Shown here: positions 33,254-40,614 of the stretch, in pieces
Layout of the letters: every line of letters begins with the position of its first letter
Numbering within the stretch: position 1 is the first letter of the stretch
Assembly: GCF_000377905.1 (NCBI RefSeq)
Contig: NZ_KB898873.1
Location: forward strand, 372,001 to 436,000
Source: Thioalkalivibrio sp. ALMg11
GTDB taxonomy: Bacteria; Pseudomonadota; Gammaproteobacteria; Ectothiorhodospirales; Ectothiorhodospiraceae
Reading direction: 5' to 3'
Length of the DNA stretch: 64,000 nt
The notes under the pieces: model-generated
Seen by the model: the letters and a program-made list of their open reading frames with translations, nothing else
Database searches by the model: none
What the model was told of the DNA's origin: nothing
Program-made: the position numbers and the translations under genes

Positions 33254-34281
33254 TGCGCGCCTGGCTGCCGCGCTTCGTTCGCCCCAAGCTGTTGAAGGAG
33301 CAGGGCATTGTCGGCATGAACACCCGCAATGCCCGCTACATCTCCGTCTGGAACCGACGGCGCTTCTACCCGCGGGTGGACGACAAGCTCCAGACCAAGC
33401 AACTCGCCCTGGATGCCGGGCTCTCGGTGCCGGACCTGTACGGCGTCGTGCGCACCCTGCGCCAGATTCGCGACGTGCGGCAGCAGCTGCGGAACTATGA
33501 AGACGGCTTCGTCATCAAGCCTGCCCACGGCGCGGGCGGCGACGGCATCCTGGTGATCGACGGCTGGCGTGGCGATCGGCCGCGCCGGGCTGGTGGCCGC
33601 GCCATGGAGCTGAGCGAAGTGGACGATCACATCGCCAACGTCCTCTCGGGCATGTACAGCCTGGGTGGCCAACCGGACGCCGCAATGATCGAGCAGCGGG
33701 TGCGCTTCTCCTCGATCTTCGATGAGGTCTCGCACCAGGGCGTGCCGGATATCCGCACCGTGGTCTATCGCGGCTACCCGGTGATGGCGATGATGCGCCT
33801 GCCGACCCATGACTCCGACGGCAAGGCCAACCTCCACCAGGGTGCCGTGGGGACGGGCATTGACCTCGGCTCCGGCCGCACCATCGGTGGCGTGCGCTAC
33901 AACCGGCCCTGCCGCGAACACCCCGACAGCGAAAAGAGCATCGTCGGCCTGCAGATCCCCGGCTGGGATCAACTGATGGAGCTGGCCGCCAGCTGCTACG
34001 AACTGAGCGAGCTCGGCTACCTGGGGGTGGACGTGGTGATCGATGCCGACCGCGGGCCGCTGATCCTGGAGCTCAACGCCCGCCCCGGGCTCGCCATCCA
34101 GATCGCCAACGGCGAAGGCCTGAACCACCGCATCCTCGCGGTGGATGCACACATGGTGTCCCGCGACATCGAACCGGCCGCCGAACGCGCCCGCTGGTCC
34201 GCCGAGGTCTTTGCGCGCCCCGAGGCGACCCGCCCGACCGAGCCCGACACCGAAACCACCCGGGCCGCCGAATCCGCCTGA
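33253..34281 (+). CDS. Alpha-L-glutamate ligase-like ATP-grasp protein
   Basis: A 342-residue ATP-grasp amidoligase of the RimK-related group. ATP-grasp features: DDKLQTKQLALDAGLSVPDLYG, FVIKPAHGAGGDGILVI near residue 90, DIRTVVYRGYPVMAMMRLPT, LHQGAVGTGIDL, and the metal-binding end GPLILELNARPGLAIQIAN. It should form an amide bond to an amino acid, perhaps glutamate, on an unidentified acceptor. The start codon overlaps the stop of the membrane partner by one base. The reading frame continues past the conserved core with a Thr/Pro/Glu-rich tail of about 30 residues. Confidence 0.88.
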   Translation: MRAWLPRFVRPKLLKEQGIVGMNTRNARYISVWNRRRFYPRVDDKLQTKQLALDAGLSVPDLYGVVRTLRQIRDVRQQLRNYEDGFVIKPAHGAGGDGILVIDGWRGDRPRRAGGRAMELSEVDDHIANVLSGMYSLGGQPDAAMIEQRVRFSSIFDEVSHQGVPDIRTVVYRGYPVMAMMRLPTHDSDGKANLHQGAVGTGIDLGSGRTIGGVRYNRPCREHPDSEKSIVGLQIPGWDQLMELAASCYELSELGYLGVDVVIDADRGPLILELNARPGLAIQIANGEGLNHRILAVDAHMVSRDIEPAAERARWSAEVFARPEATRPTEPDTETTRAAESA

Positions 34282-34330
34282 TCAGCGAGGCGGTTACGGG
34301 CACAGTGATCGTTTGGGCTATCCTAGGCGC

Positions 34331-34813
34331 ATGACAGCCGCCGCCGAGACCAAGACGCCGGACATCGAACAGGCCCTGGCCGACGCCGAGCGCGTCTGCG
34401 CCCGCCACGGTGCACGCCTGACCGAGCAACGCCGGCGCATCCTGGAGCAGATCCTGCGCACCGAGGGCGTCATCAAGGCCTACGACCTGATCCATGCGCT
34501 GTCCTCCGATGATCACAGCATCAAGCCACCGACCGTCTACCGCACCCTGGCCTTTCTGCTGGAGCAGGGCCTGATCCACCGCATCGAGAGCCTGAACGGC
34601 TTCGTCGCCTGCTCGCACCCCGGCGAGCGCCACGAGTCGGCCCTGATGATCTGCGACGGCTGCGGCCAGATCACAGAATTCCACACCCCGGAACCGGCCA
34701 GCCAGGCACTGGAGCACGAGGCCGAGGCCCAGGACTTCGCCATCGACTCGCGCATGGTGGAGCTGCATGGCCAGTGCGGGGGCTGCCGCCGGGGTCAGCA
34801 GGACCGCGCCTGA
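34331..34813 (+). CDS. zur: Zinc uptake regulator Zur (Fur family)
   Basis: A 160-residue Fur-family repressor that binds DNA when zinc-loaded. HTH region RLTEQRRRILEQILRTEGVIKAYDLI and PPTVYRTLAFLLEQGLIHRI; metal region ALMICDGCGQITEFH with the CxxC, and a second CGGCRR pair near the C-terminus for structural zinc. The ICDxCG-EFH pattern fits Zur rather than Fur. Location supports it: the outer-membrane porin and znuABC genes lie 1 kb downstream with Zur-box-like sites. Start at 34331; no clear ribosome site. Confidence 0.9.
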   Translation: MTAAAETKTPDIEQALADAERVCARHGARLTEQRRRILEQILRTEGVIKAYDLIHALSSDDHSIKPPTVYRTLAFLLEQGLIHRIESLNGFVACSHPGERHESALMICDGCGQITEFHTPEPASQALEHEAEAQDFAIDSRMVELHGQCGGCRRGQQDRA

Positions 34814-34862
34814 CGCCCCTGAAGCGGCCCGACCCCGCCCTCCGATGACCGCCACGCCCGCC

Positions 34863-35150
34863 CTAGGGAAACACTGATTAATGTACACGTTCGCGTTGGT
34901 GCCCCAGGTTTTCCGAGACAAGGCGCGGTCCGCAGCCGGTAGTGGTTCTACCGGCAAGGGGCGCAACGCAGGATCGGGGAACCTGGGGCACCAACCCCAC
35001 AAACCATTGAATGCAGGGGCTCGGCCACTTTTGCGCGCGCACGGCGTTGCGGCTCCCTTGTGCAGAATGACCGCACGGCAGTCACCGCGCCTTGTTCGCA
35101 CGCAAAAGTGACTCGAGCGCGAACGTGTACATTAATCAGTGCTTCCCTAG
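34863..35150. repeat. 288-bp MITE-like element with 33-bp terminal inverted repeats
   Basis: The ends, 34863-34895 and 35118-35150, are reverse complements at 32 of 33 positions and begin with CTAG. Nested inside are three further inverted repeats: ttggtgccccaggtt near 34896-34910 paired with 34981-34995; gccggtag/ctaccggc around 34936-34956; and cacttttgcg near 35025 paired with cgcaaaagtg at 35101-35110. No transposase ORF fits. It lies directly between zur and a DNA glycosylase gene, entering the 5' end of the latter. Mobility is inferred from structure and from related short copies at 31065-31095 and 46337-46360. Confidence 0.8.
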
Positions 35151-35638
35151 AGGCCTTCCCGCCCATCCTGCGGGCGGACACCCGCCTGGTCGTGCTGGGC
35201 AGCTTTCCCGGCGTCGCCTCGCTCGAGGCCCAGGCCTACTATGCCCACCCGCGCAACCAGTTCTGGCCGATTGCCGGGCAGATCCTCGGCGAGTCCTTCC
35301 CGGAACTGGACTACCCGGAACGCATTGAGCGCCTGCTCGCGCACGGCGCTGGCCTCTGGGACGTCTACGGCGCCTGCTCGCGCGAGGGGAGCCTGGACAG
35401 CGCCATCCGCGATCCGGTCCCCAACGATCTCGCCCGGCTGACCCGCGAGGCCCCGGACCTGCGCGTGATCATCCATAACGGCGCCGAGAGCGCGCGGCGC
35501 ATCCGCGAGACCCGCGCCCTGGGCGTCGAGGCCCTGCGCCTGCCCTCCACCAGCCCCGCCAACGCCCGACTGAGCCTGGACGAGAAGCTGGAGTCCTGGC
35601 GCGATGCCTTCGCCCGCGCCGGCCTTCCACGCGACTAA
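35108..35638 (+). CDS. DNA-deoxyinosine (hypoxanthine) glycosylase, UDG family 6; 5' end within repeat
   Basis: The body (EAFPPILRADTRLVVLGSFPGVASLEAQAYYAHPRNQFWPIAG) matches the family 6 uracil-DNA glycosylase type that removes hypoxanthine from deaminated DNA: the GSFPG motif, the YYAHPRNQFW motif with catalytic Asn, and PSTSPANAR near the end. The normal N-terminus should be only a few residues before EAFPP, but those codons lie inside the inverted-repeat element. The nearest in-frame starts are GTG at 35108 and GTG at 35060, both in the element. I give 35108, which adds about 14 non-family residues. Whether it is well expressed is uncertain. Confidence 0.75.
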   Translation: MTRARTCTLISASLEAFPPILRADTRLVVLGSFPGVASLEAQAYYAHPRNQFWPIAGQILGESFPELDYPERIERLLAHGAGLWDVYGACSREGSLDSAIRDPVPNDLARLTREAPDLRVIIHNGAESARRIRETRALGVEALRLPSTSPANARLSLDEKLESWRDAFARAGLPRD

Positions 35639-35683
35639 CCGGCAGCACACCGGATCGCCCGATCGGGGGTTGAAACCTGAATT

Positions 35684-35696
35684 GTTATTGTATAAC
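35684..35696 (+). promoter_or_regulatory. Zur box 1
   Basis: GTTATTGTATAAC differs at one position from the gammaproteobacterial Zur core GTTATANTATAAC. It lies about 93 bases before the porin start codon, upstream of a zinc-uptake gene set whose own repressor gene is 1 kb away. Confidence 0.75.
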
Positions 35697-35712
35697 GTTC
35701 ACCTTATCAGAC

Positions 35713-35725
35713 GTTACGCTATAAC
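35713..35725 (+). promoter_or_regulatory. Zur box 2
   Basis: GTTACGCTATAAC differs at two positions from the Zur core. It is 29 bases centre-to-centre from box 1, close to three helical turns, which would allow two Zur dimers on the same DNA face. Confidence 0.65.
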
Positions 35726-35788
35726 AGTCCAATTTCGTTGCTTGGCACTGCCCCGAGCGGCAGACTGCCGCACAACAAGGAGCCCGAC

Positions 35789-37078
35789 ATGCCCCTCACC
35801 CCGTTCTCACGCCCCGTATTTAGCGGGCTCGCCGCCCTGACACTCGCCGTGCCCGGCGCCGCCATGGCGCAATGGACCGCCGGTGACGGCGACTCGGCCT
35901 GGGGCATGGACGTATCCCTGATCCTCGATGGCATCTACTACAACGAGCTCTCGCACGGTAATGATTCGCCCGCCGGCTTCGACGACGGCCACGATCACGG
36001 TGATGACGGCGACCACGGCTTCGACGACGGCTTCAACCTTGGCCATTCGGAACTGGGTTTTCAGGCCCGTCTCGGCGACCTCCTGGACGCCACCGTGATC
36101 ATCGAATTCGACGACCAGGACATCCAGGTCGACGAGGCCTACCTGACCACCCGCGCCCTGCCCGGCGGCCTCCAGCTCAAGGCGGGCAAGTTCCTGTCGG
36201 ACATCGGCTACATCAACAACCGCCACCCCCACGAGTGGGACTTCGTGAACCGTCCGCTGGTCAACGAATACCTGTTCGGCGACCACGGTCTGCTGGAAAA
36301 GGGCGTACAGGCGACCTGGCTCGCCCCCACCGCGACCTACACCCAGCTGGGTGTGGAGCTGCTGCAGGGTAAGACCAGCGGGATCGCGAACTATGAAGGC
36401 AGCCAGTCTGCGCTGAACGATCAGGACCGCATCCTGCGCGACCGCTCCGGCCCACGCCTGGTCACCGCCTTTGCCAAGGTCGGACCGGATCTCGGGCCGG
36501 ACCACGCCGCCCAGTTCGGCCTCTCCGGCGGCTACGCCCGCAGCTATCAGGTCACCGACGAGCACACCACGCGCTTCGAGGACTGGGACGGCAGCGCCTG
36601 GTTCGCCGGGCTGGACGCGGTGTACAAGTACAGCGCCGGCCGCGCCTACGGCCAGGGCGACTGGCGCCTGCAGGGCGAGTACTTCTACCGCGAGATCGAC
36701 GTCGACCGCCGCGACGTGAATTTCGCAGCCGACGGCAACGGACCAGAAGGCTTTGTACGCAACGAACAGTCGTTCAAGAACAGGCAGGACGGGATCTACG
36801 TCCAGGGCGTCTATGGCTTTGCCCCGCGCTGGGAGGCCGGCCTGCGCGCCGAGGCCCTGGGCCTGAGCAACGACGTCGGTCGCGGTGACGGCGAGTCCTT
36901 CGGCACCTCCTACCGCCACACCGCCCAGGTCACCTTCCGCCCGGTGGAACCGGTCTTCCTGCGTGCCCAGCTGGCGCAGAACGACTTCATCGATGACGAC
37001 GGCCACCGCGATCGCGGCCTGGAGTTCATGCTGCAGCTGAACGTGGCCCTTGGCGCACACGGCGCCCACCGCTTCTAA
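35789..37078 (+). CDS. Zinc-regulated outer membrane beta-barrel protein (porin-like)
   Basis: A 429-residue protein with signal peptide (FSGLAALTLAVPGAAMA/QW, near residue 28). The mature protein alternates short beta strands and ends in a long aromatic/hydrophobic strand closing with HRF, as expected of an outer-membrane barrel. A His/Asp-rich loop, DDGHDHGDDGDHGFDDG (residues near 65-82), is a likely zinc trap. RNPLVNEY-like and NRHPHEWDFVNRPL segments recall the zinc-associated porins found beside znuA in other proteobacteria. AAGGAG precedes the ATG. Two Zur-like boxes lie upstream, so it should be made under zinc shortage. Confidence 0.82.
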   Translation: MPLTPFSRPVFSGLAALTLAVPGAAMAQWTAGDGDSAWGMDVSLILDGIYYNELSHGNDSPAGFDDGHDHGDDGDHGFDDGFNLGHSELGFQARLGDLLDATVIIEFDDQDIQVDEAYLTTRALPGGLQLKAGKFLSDIGYINNRHPHEWDFVNRPLVNEYLFGDHGLLEKGVQATWLAPTATYTQLGVELLQGKTSGIANYEGSQSALNDQDRILRDRSGPRLVTAFAKVGPDLGPDHAAQFGLSGGYARSYQVTDEHTTRFEDWDGSAWFAGLDAVYKYSAGRAYGQGDWRLQGEYFYREIDVDRRDVNFAADGNGPEGFVRNEQSFKNRQDGIYVQGVYGFAPRWEAGLRAEALGLSNDVGRGDGESFGTSYRHTAQVTFRPVEPVFLRAQLAQNDFIDDDGHRDRGLEFMLQLNVALGAHGAHRF

Positions 37079-37095
37079 CCACCGCTCGACCTCGC

Positions 37096-37131
37096 GAGGC
37101 CGGCAGGGCTGCTCCAGCCCCTGCCGGCCTC
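37096..37131 (+). terminator. Intercistronic hairpin between porin and znuA
   Basis: A perfect 13-bp stem gaggccggcaggg/ccctgccggcctc with a nine-base loop, 18 bases after the porin stop and about 30 before znuA. No T-run. It may partly terminate or stabilise the porin message so that porin is made in excess over the ABC transporter. Confidence 0.5.
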
Positions 37132-37162
37132 CACCCATATCCAGACCTGAACGGAGTCCCGC

Positions 37163-38089
37163 ATGTCCGATCGCAAGACTCGCACCCGCATGACCCGGAC
37201 GCTCGCCACCCTCGCCTCGGTGGTGCTGCTGACCCTCCTCCTGCTGCCGTCGCAGGCCGCCGCCGGGCTGAACATCGTCGCCACCACCTCTACCCTGGGC
37301 GTCCTGGCCCGCGAGATCGGCGGCGACGAGACCGAGGTCCGCGTCCTCGCACCGCCGGATCGCGACGCGCATTACCTGGACGCCCGCCCGAGCTTCATGG
37401 CCGCCCTGCGCCGCGCCGACATGCTGCTCGAGATCGGCGCCGGACTTGAAGAAGGCTGGCTGCCGGCCGCCCAGAGCGGCGCCCGCAACCGCGCCATCAA
37501 CTCGGGCCAACCGGGCCACTTCCGTGCGGCGGACATGATCGAGCTGCGCCGCTCGATCACCGTGGACGGCCCGAACATGGGCCACGTCCACGAAGAGGGG
37601 AACCCGCACTTCAATGCCGATCCGCTGCGCATGGCGGAGATCGCGCTGGCACTGGCCGAGCGCATGGGCGAGCTGCGCCCGGAGCATGCCGCCATGTTCA
37701 CGCAACGCGCCGAGCGCGCCGCCGAACGCCTGCGCGAGCAGGCCAAGGCCCTGGCCGAACAGGTCGAGCCGGGCCAGCGCATCGTGGTCTACCACGAGGA
37801 CCTCGACTACCTCGAGGAGTGGCTGCCGGTCGAGATCGTGGGCTATCTGGAGCCGGCCCCGGGCATCCCGCCCACCGCCCGTCATCTGCGCAGCCTGGTG
37901 AGCGACCTGGAAGGCACCGAGGGCACGGTCCTCTACGCGGCCTTCCAGCCCGCACGCGGCGCAGAGTTCCTGGAACGTCACCTTGGCTGGCCGACCCATG
38001 CCGTAGCACTCGAGCCGCCAGCCGACACGGCGCTGGACGGCTACCTGGAACTGATGACCACCTGGGCGGAGACCCTCCCTCAACGGTAA
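37163..38089 (+). CDS. znuA: Zinc ABC transporter substrate-binding protein
   Basis: A 308-residue periplasmic binding protein of the TroA/ZnuA family with a signal peptide (TLASVVLLTLLLLPSQAAA, ending near residue 34). Metal-binding residues expected for cluster A-I proteins are visible: His in DRDAHYLDARP, His in EEGNPHFNADP, and the YHEDLDYLEEWL segment, where His-Glu-Asp replaces the more common HxxF. The His-rich loop of classical ZnuA is reduced to GHVHEEG. Context with zur, Zur boxes and an ABC pair supports zinc rather than manganese. Confidence 0.88.
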   Translation: MSDRKTRTRMTRTLATLASVVLLTLLLLPSQAAAGLNIVATTSTLGVLAREIGGDETEVRVLAPPDRDAHYLDARPSFMAALRRADMLLEIGAGLEEGWLPAAQSGARNRAINSGQPGHFRAADMIELRRSITVDGPNMGHVHEEGNPHFNADPLRMAEIALALAERMGELRPEHAAMFTQRAERAAERLREQAKALAEQVEPGQRIVVYHEDLDYLEEWLPVEIVGYLEPAPGIPPTARHLRSLVSDLEGTEGTVLYAAFQPARGAEFLERHLGWPTHAVALEPPADTALDGYLELMTTWAETLPQR

Positions 38090-38194
38090 TCACGCCGCGG
38101 CCACCCGCAACGCGATGGCCCTCATCCCCTGACGACGGACCCGAATCGCTCTACCGGTCCGTTATCATTCGCGCACCCCGTCACCGGAACCCGG

Positions 38195-38803
38195 ATGTCT
38201 CCCGACCCCGCTCAACCGATCCTTCGTTTCCAGTCGGCCCGGCTGGGGTTTGACCGGCCGGTGCTGGGGCCGCTGACCCTGGAATTGCCGATCGGCTCGC
38301 GCTGGGCCCTGACCGGGCCCAACGGCATTGGAAAATCGCTTCTGCTGAAGGCCCTGACGGGACAGGCGCGGGTACACCACGGTCGCCTGGAGCTTGCTCC
38401 ACAAGCCCGGATCAGCCTGCTCGCGCAGGACCACCCGCGCCGCCAGCCCTGGCCGCTGTCCGGACACGACTGGTTCCGGGCGATGGGGGCGCAACCACCC
38501 GAACAGGCACGCGTGCGTGCCCTGATGGACCGGCGACTCGATCGACTAAGCGGAGGGCAATGGCAGCTGCTGCGCCTGGCCGCGGCACTTTCCAGCCATG
38601 CCACGCGCCCGCCGGCGGAACGTCTGGTGCTACTGGACGAGCCGGCCAATCACCTGGATGCCGAGGTTCGCCACGACGCGATCGAGCTGATCACCAGCCT
38701 GCCAGGCGGCACCACACTGCTAATGACCAGCCATGACGACGATTTCCTCCAGGCCGCCGGGGTCGAGCGCCACCCCCTGACGGAGTACATCCATGCTGGG
38801 TGA
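38195..38803 (+). CDS. znuC: Zinc ABC transporter ATP-binding protein
   Basis: A 202-residue ATPase, short for the family (about 250). Walker A GPNGIGKSLL near residue 43, Q-loop LLAQD, signature LSGGQWQLLRLA, Walker B LVLLDEPANHLD and switch His in TSHDDD are intact. It has no C-terminal extension, so the shortening is at the end rather than in the catalytic core. It starts 105 bases after znuA and overlaps znuB by 11 bases. Assignment to zinc rests on context. Confidence 0.85.
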   Translation: MSPDPAQPILRFQSARLGFDRPVLGPLTLELPIGSRWALTGPNGIGKSLLLKALTGQARVHHGRLELAPQARISLLAQDHPRRQPWPLSGHDWFRAMGAQPPEQARVRALMDRRLDRLSGGQWQLLRLAAALSSHATRPPAERLVLLDEPANHLDAEVRHDAIELITSLPGGTTLLMTSHDDDFLQAAGVERHPLTEYIHAG

Positions 38804-39578
38804 CCTGCTACTCATGCCCTTCGTGGCGGGCCTGCTGATCACCGGCGTGCTGGGTCTGGCCGGCGCCGGACTGTTTCTGCGCGGCTCGGTCTGGCAGGCA
38901 CTCGCGCTCGGCCAATGGGCCGCCGTCGGCGGGGTCCTGGCCTCGGTGCTGCACTGGCCGGTCCTGCTCGTGGCCCTCATCCTGGGGACCGGGGTAATGG
39001 CCCTGCTGCAGCGCAGCACGGACCGCGAGCGCCTGCCGCTCGGGGTATTCCTGGCCGGCCTTGCGGCCGTCACGCTGCTGGCTGCCAACTTCTCCCAGGC
39101 CAGCCTGGCGGCAGCCGCCTGGGCCGAAGGCCAGCTGTACTTTGCCGGGCCGAACGAACTGTGGGCGGTGGCAATGCTGGCGGTCGCCAGCATCCTGCTC
39201 GCGCCCGGACTATACCGCGTATGGCGACATGCGCAGCTAGCCCCCGATGTCCCTGCCACACGCCCCCCGACCGCGTGGCTACGGCTCACCGAGATCGGCT
39301 GGCTGGTGGCGGCGGTCGTGCTGGGCAGCATGGTGCTGGGTGTGCCCGCCGCCCTCGCCACCCTGCTGCTGCCCGCCTGGGGGGCCGCCTACCTCGCGCA
39401 CAATCTGCGTGGCCTGTTCCTGTGGACCCAGGGTATCGCCCTGGCGGGCTTCCTGGTCGCCTGGGGCCTCAGCCTGTCTCTGGACCAACCCTTTGCCCCG
39501 GTTTTGGTACTGGTGAACGCGGCTCTCGCCAGCGGCGCCCGCCTGGCCGCGTCGGGATACCGCGAACGCAACCGCTGA
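38793..39578 (+). CDS. znuB: Zinc ABC transporter permease
   Basis: A 261-residue ABC-3 family permease with about eight hydrophobic helices, beginning LLLMPFVAGLLITGVLGLAGAGLFLRGSVWQALALGQWA, a shape typical of ZnuB/TroC (FLRGSVWQALALGQWAAVGG corresponds to the usual RR-FLGDALSHA region but is divergent). The start codon lies within the end of znuC, indicating coupling. It is the last gene of the zinc uptake unit; convergent with the deacetylase gene. Confidence 0.85.
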   Translation: MLGDLLLMPFVAGLLITGVLGLAGAGLFLRGSVWQALALGQWAAVGGVLASVLHWPVLLVALILGTGVMALLQRSTDRERLPLGVFLAGLAAVTLLAANFSQASLAAAAWAEGQLYFAGPNELWAVAMLAVASILLAPGLYRVWRHAQLAPDVPATRPPTAWLRLTEIGWLVAAVVLGSMVLGVPAALATLLLPAWGAAYLAHNLRGLFLWTQGIALAGFLVAWGLSLSLDQPFAPVLVLVNAALASGARLAASGYRERNR

Positions 39579-39651
39579 ACAAGGTGGCTACGGCTCGGCC
39601 ATGCACGCGGCGCGACCCATACGCTGCGGCTTGCGCCGCGGGCGGGGCTGC

Positions 39652-40575
39652 TCAGAGGGCGGCCAGGGCGCGCATATGGGCCACCACACTGCGCCCCAGG
39701 GCACTCAGGGCGTAGCCGCCTTCCAGCATGGAGACCACACGCCCATCGGCGTGGCGCTCGGCCACGGCCACCAGCTCCCGGGTCAGCCAGGCATAGTCTT
39801 CCTCGGCAAGCGCCAGGCGCGAGAGTTCGTCCTCGCGATGGGCATCGAATCCGGCGGAAATCAGCACGAGTTCCGGGGCAAAGGCGTCCAGCGCATCGAA
39901 CCAGGCTGCAGCCACTGCCTCGCGCCACTGCGTCGCCGACGATCCCCCGGGCACGGGGACGTTCAGGCAGTTGTCCGCCAACGGCGGGATGCCGGATCCG
40001 GGATAGGCCGGATGCTCGAAGGCGGAAGCGAACAGGATGGAGTCATCACCGGCCACCAGGGACTCGGTGCCGTCGCCATGGTGCACGTCGAAGTCGACGA
40101 TGGCGATGCGCCCCACGCCATGGCGCTCCTGTGCATGGCGGGCGGCAATCACCACGTTGTTGAACAGGCAAAACCCGGCAGCCCGGTCGGCACGGGCGTG
40201 GTGTCCCGGAGGCCGCACCGCGCAGAAGGCCCGCCGGCTCGCTTCCCCCATCACCCAGTCCACCGCGCCGATACCCGCGCCCGCCGCCAGCAATGCGGCC
40301 TCCCGACTCCCCGGCGACAGGGCCGTGTCGCCATCCAGCATCACCCGCCCCCCTTCCGGGACGTGCTGCTGGATGGTGTCGATGTAATCGCGTGCGTGAA
40401 CCCGGCGCAGATCCGCCCGACTCGCCGGAAACGCCTCGCGATGCAGGACCCACGGATCCAGCCCGCTGGCCACCAGCTGGTCACGGATCGCGGTCAGCCG
40501 CTCCGGACATTCCGGGTGTCCCGGACCATTGTCGTGCTCAAGGCCGGCGTCCGGCGAGAAAAACGCTAGATTCAT
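39652..40575 (-). CDS. Histone deacetylase family (AcuC-like) deacetylase
   Basis: A 307-residue zinc-dependent deacetylase of the HDAC/AcuC/APAH superfamily. Active-site motifs in order: RPPGHHARADRAAGFCLFNN (His pair near residue 128), the zinc ligands in VDFDVHHGDGT, SAGFDAHREDEL, and LEGGYAL with the catalytic Tyr. All catalytic residues are present. The start at 40575 gives the family N-terminus (MNLAFFSPDAGLEHD...GHPECPERL); longer frames run into the divergent gene. It faces, 39 bases away, a lysine acetyltransferase gene, suggesting a modify/reverse pair acting on proteins or on small acetylated amines. Confidence 0.9.
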   Translation of the reverse strand: MNLAFFSPDAGLEHDNGPGHPECPERLTAIRDQLVASGLDPWVLHREAFPASRADLRRVHARDYIDTIQQHVPEGGRVMLDGDTALSPGSREAALLAAGAGIGAVDWVMGEASRRAFCAVRPPGHHARADRAAGFCLFNNVVIAARHAQERHGVGRIAIVDFDVHHGDGTESLVAGDDSILFASAFEHPAYPGSGIPPLADNCLNVPVPGGSSATQWREAVAAAWFDALDAFAPELVLISAGFDAHREDELSRLALAEEDYAWLTRELVAVAERHADGRVVSMLEGGYALSALGRSVVAHMRALAAL

Positions 40576-40614
40576 GCTATGAAGACATTTGGTACGCCAT
40601 AACCGAGAGCATGC

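Noticed and set aside
35807-38083. A 758-codon minus-strand frame across the porin and znuA genes
   Set aside because: Antisense shadow: both plus-strand genes have signal peptides, ribosome sites and family motifs; the antisense product resembles nothing.
38160-38173. gttatcattcgcg as a further Zur box before znuC
   Set aside because: Only the left half (GTTAT) matches; the right half is unlike TATAAC.
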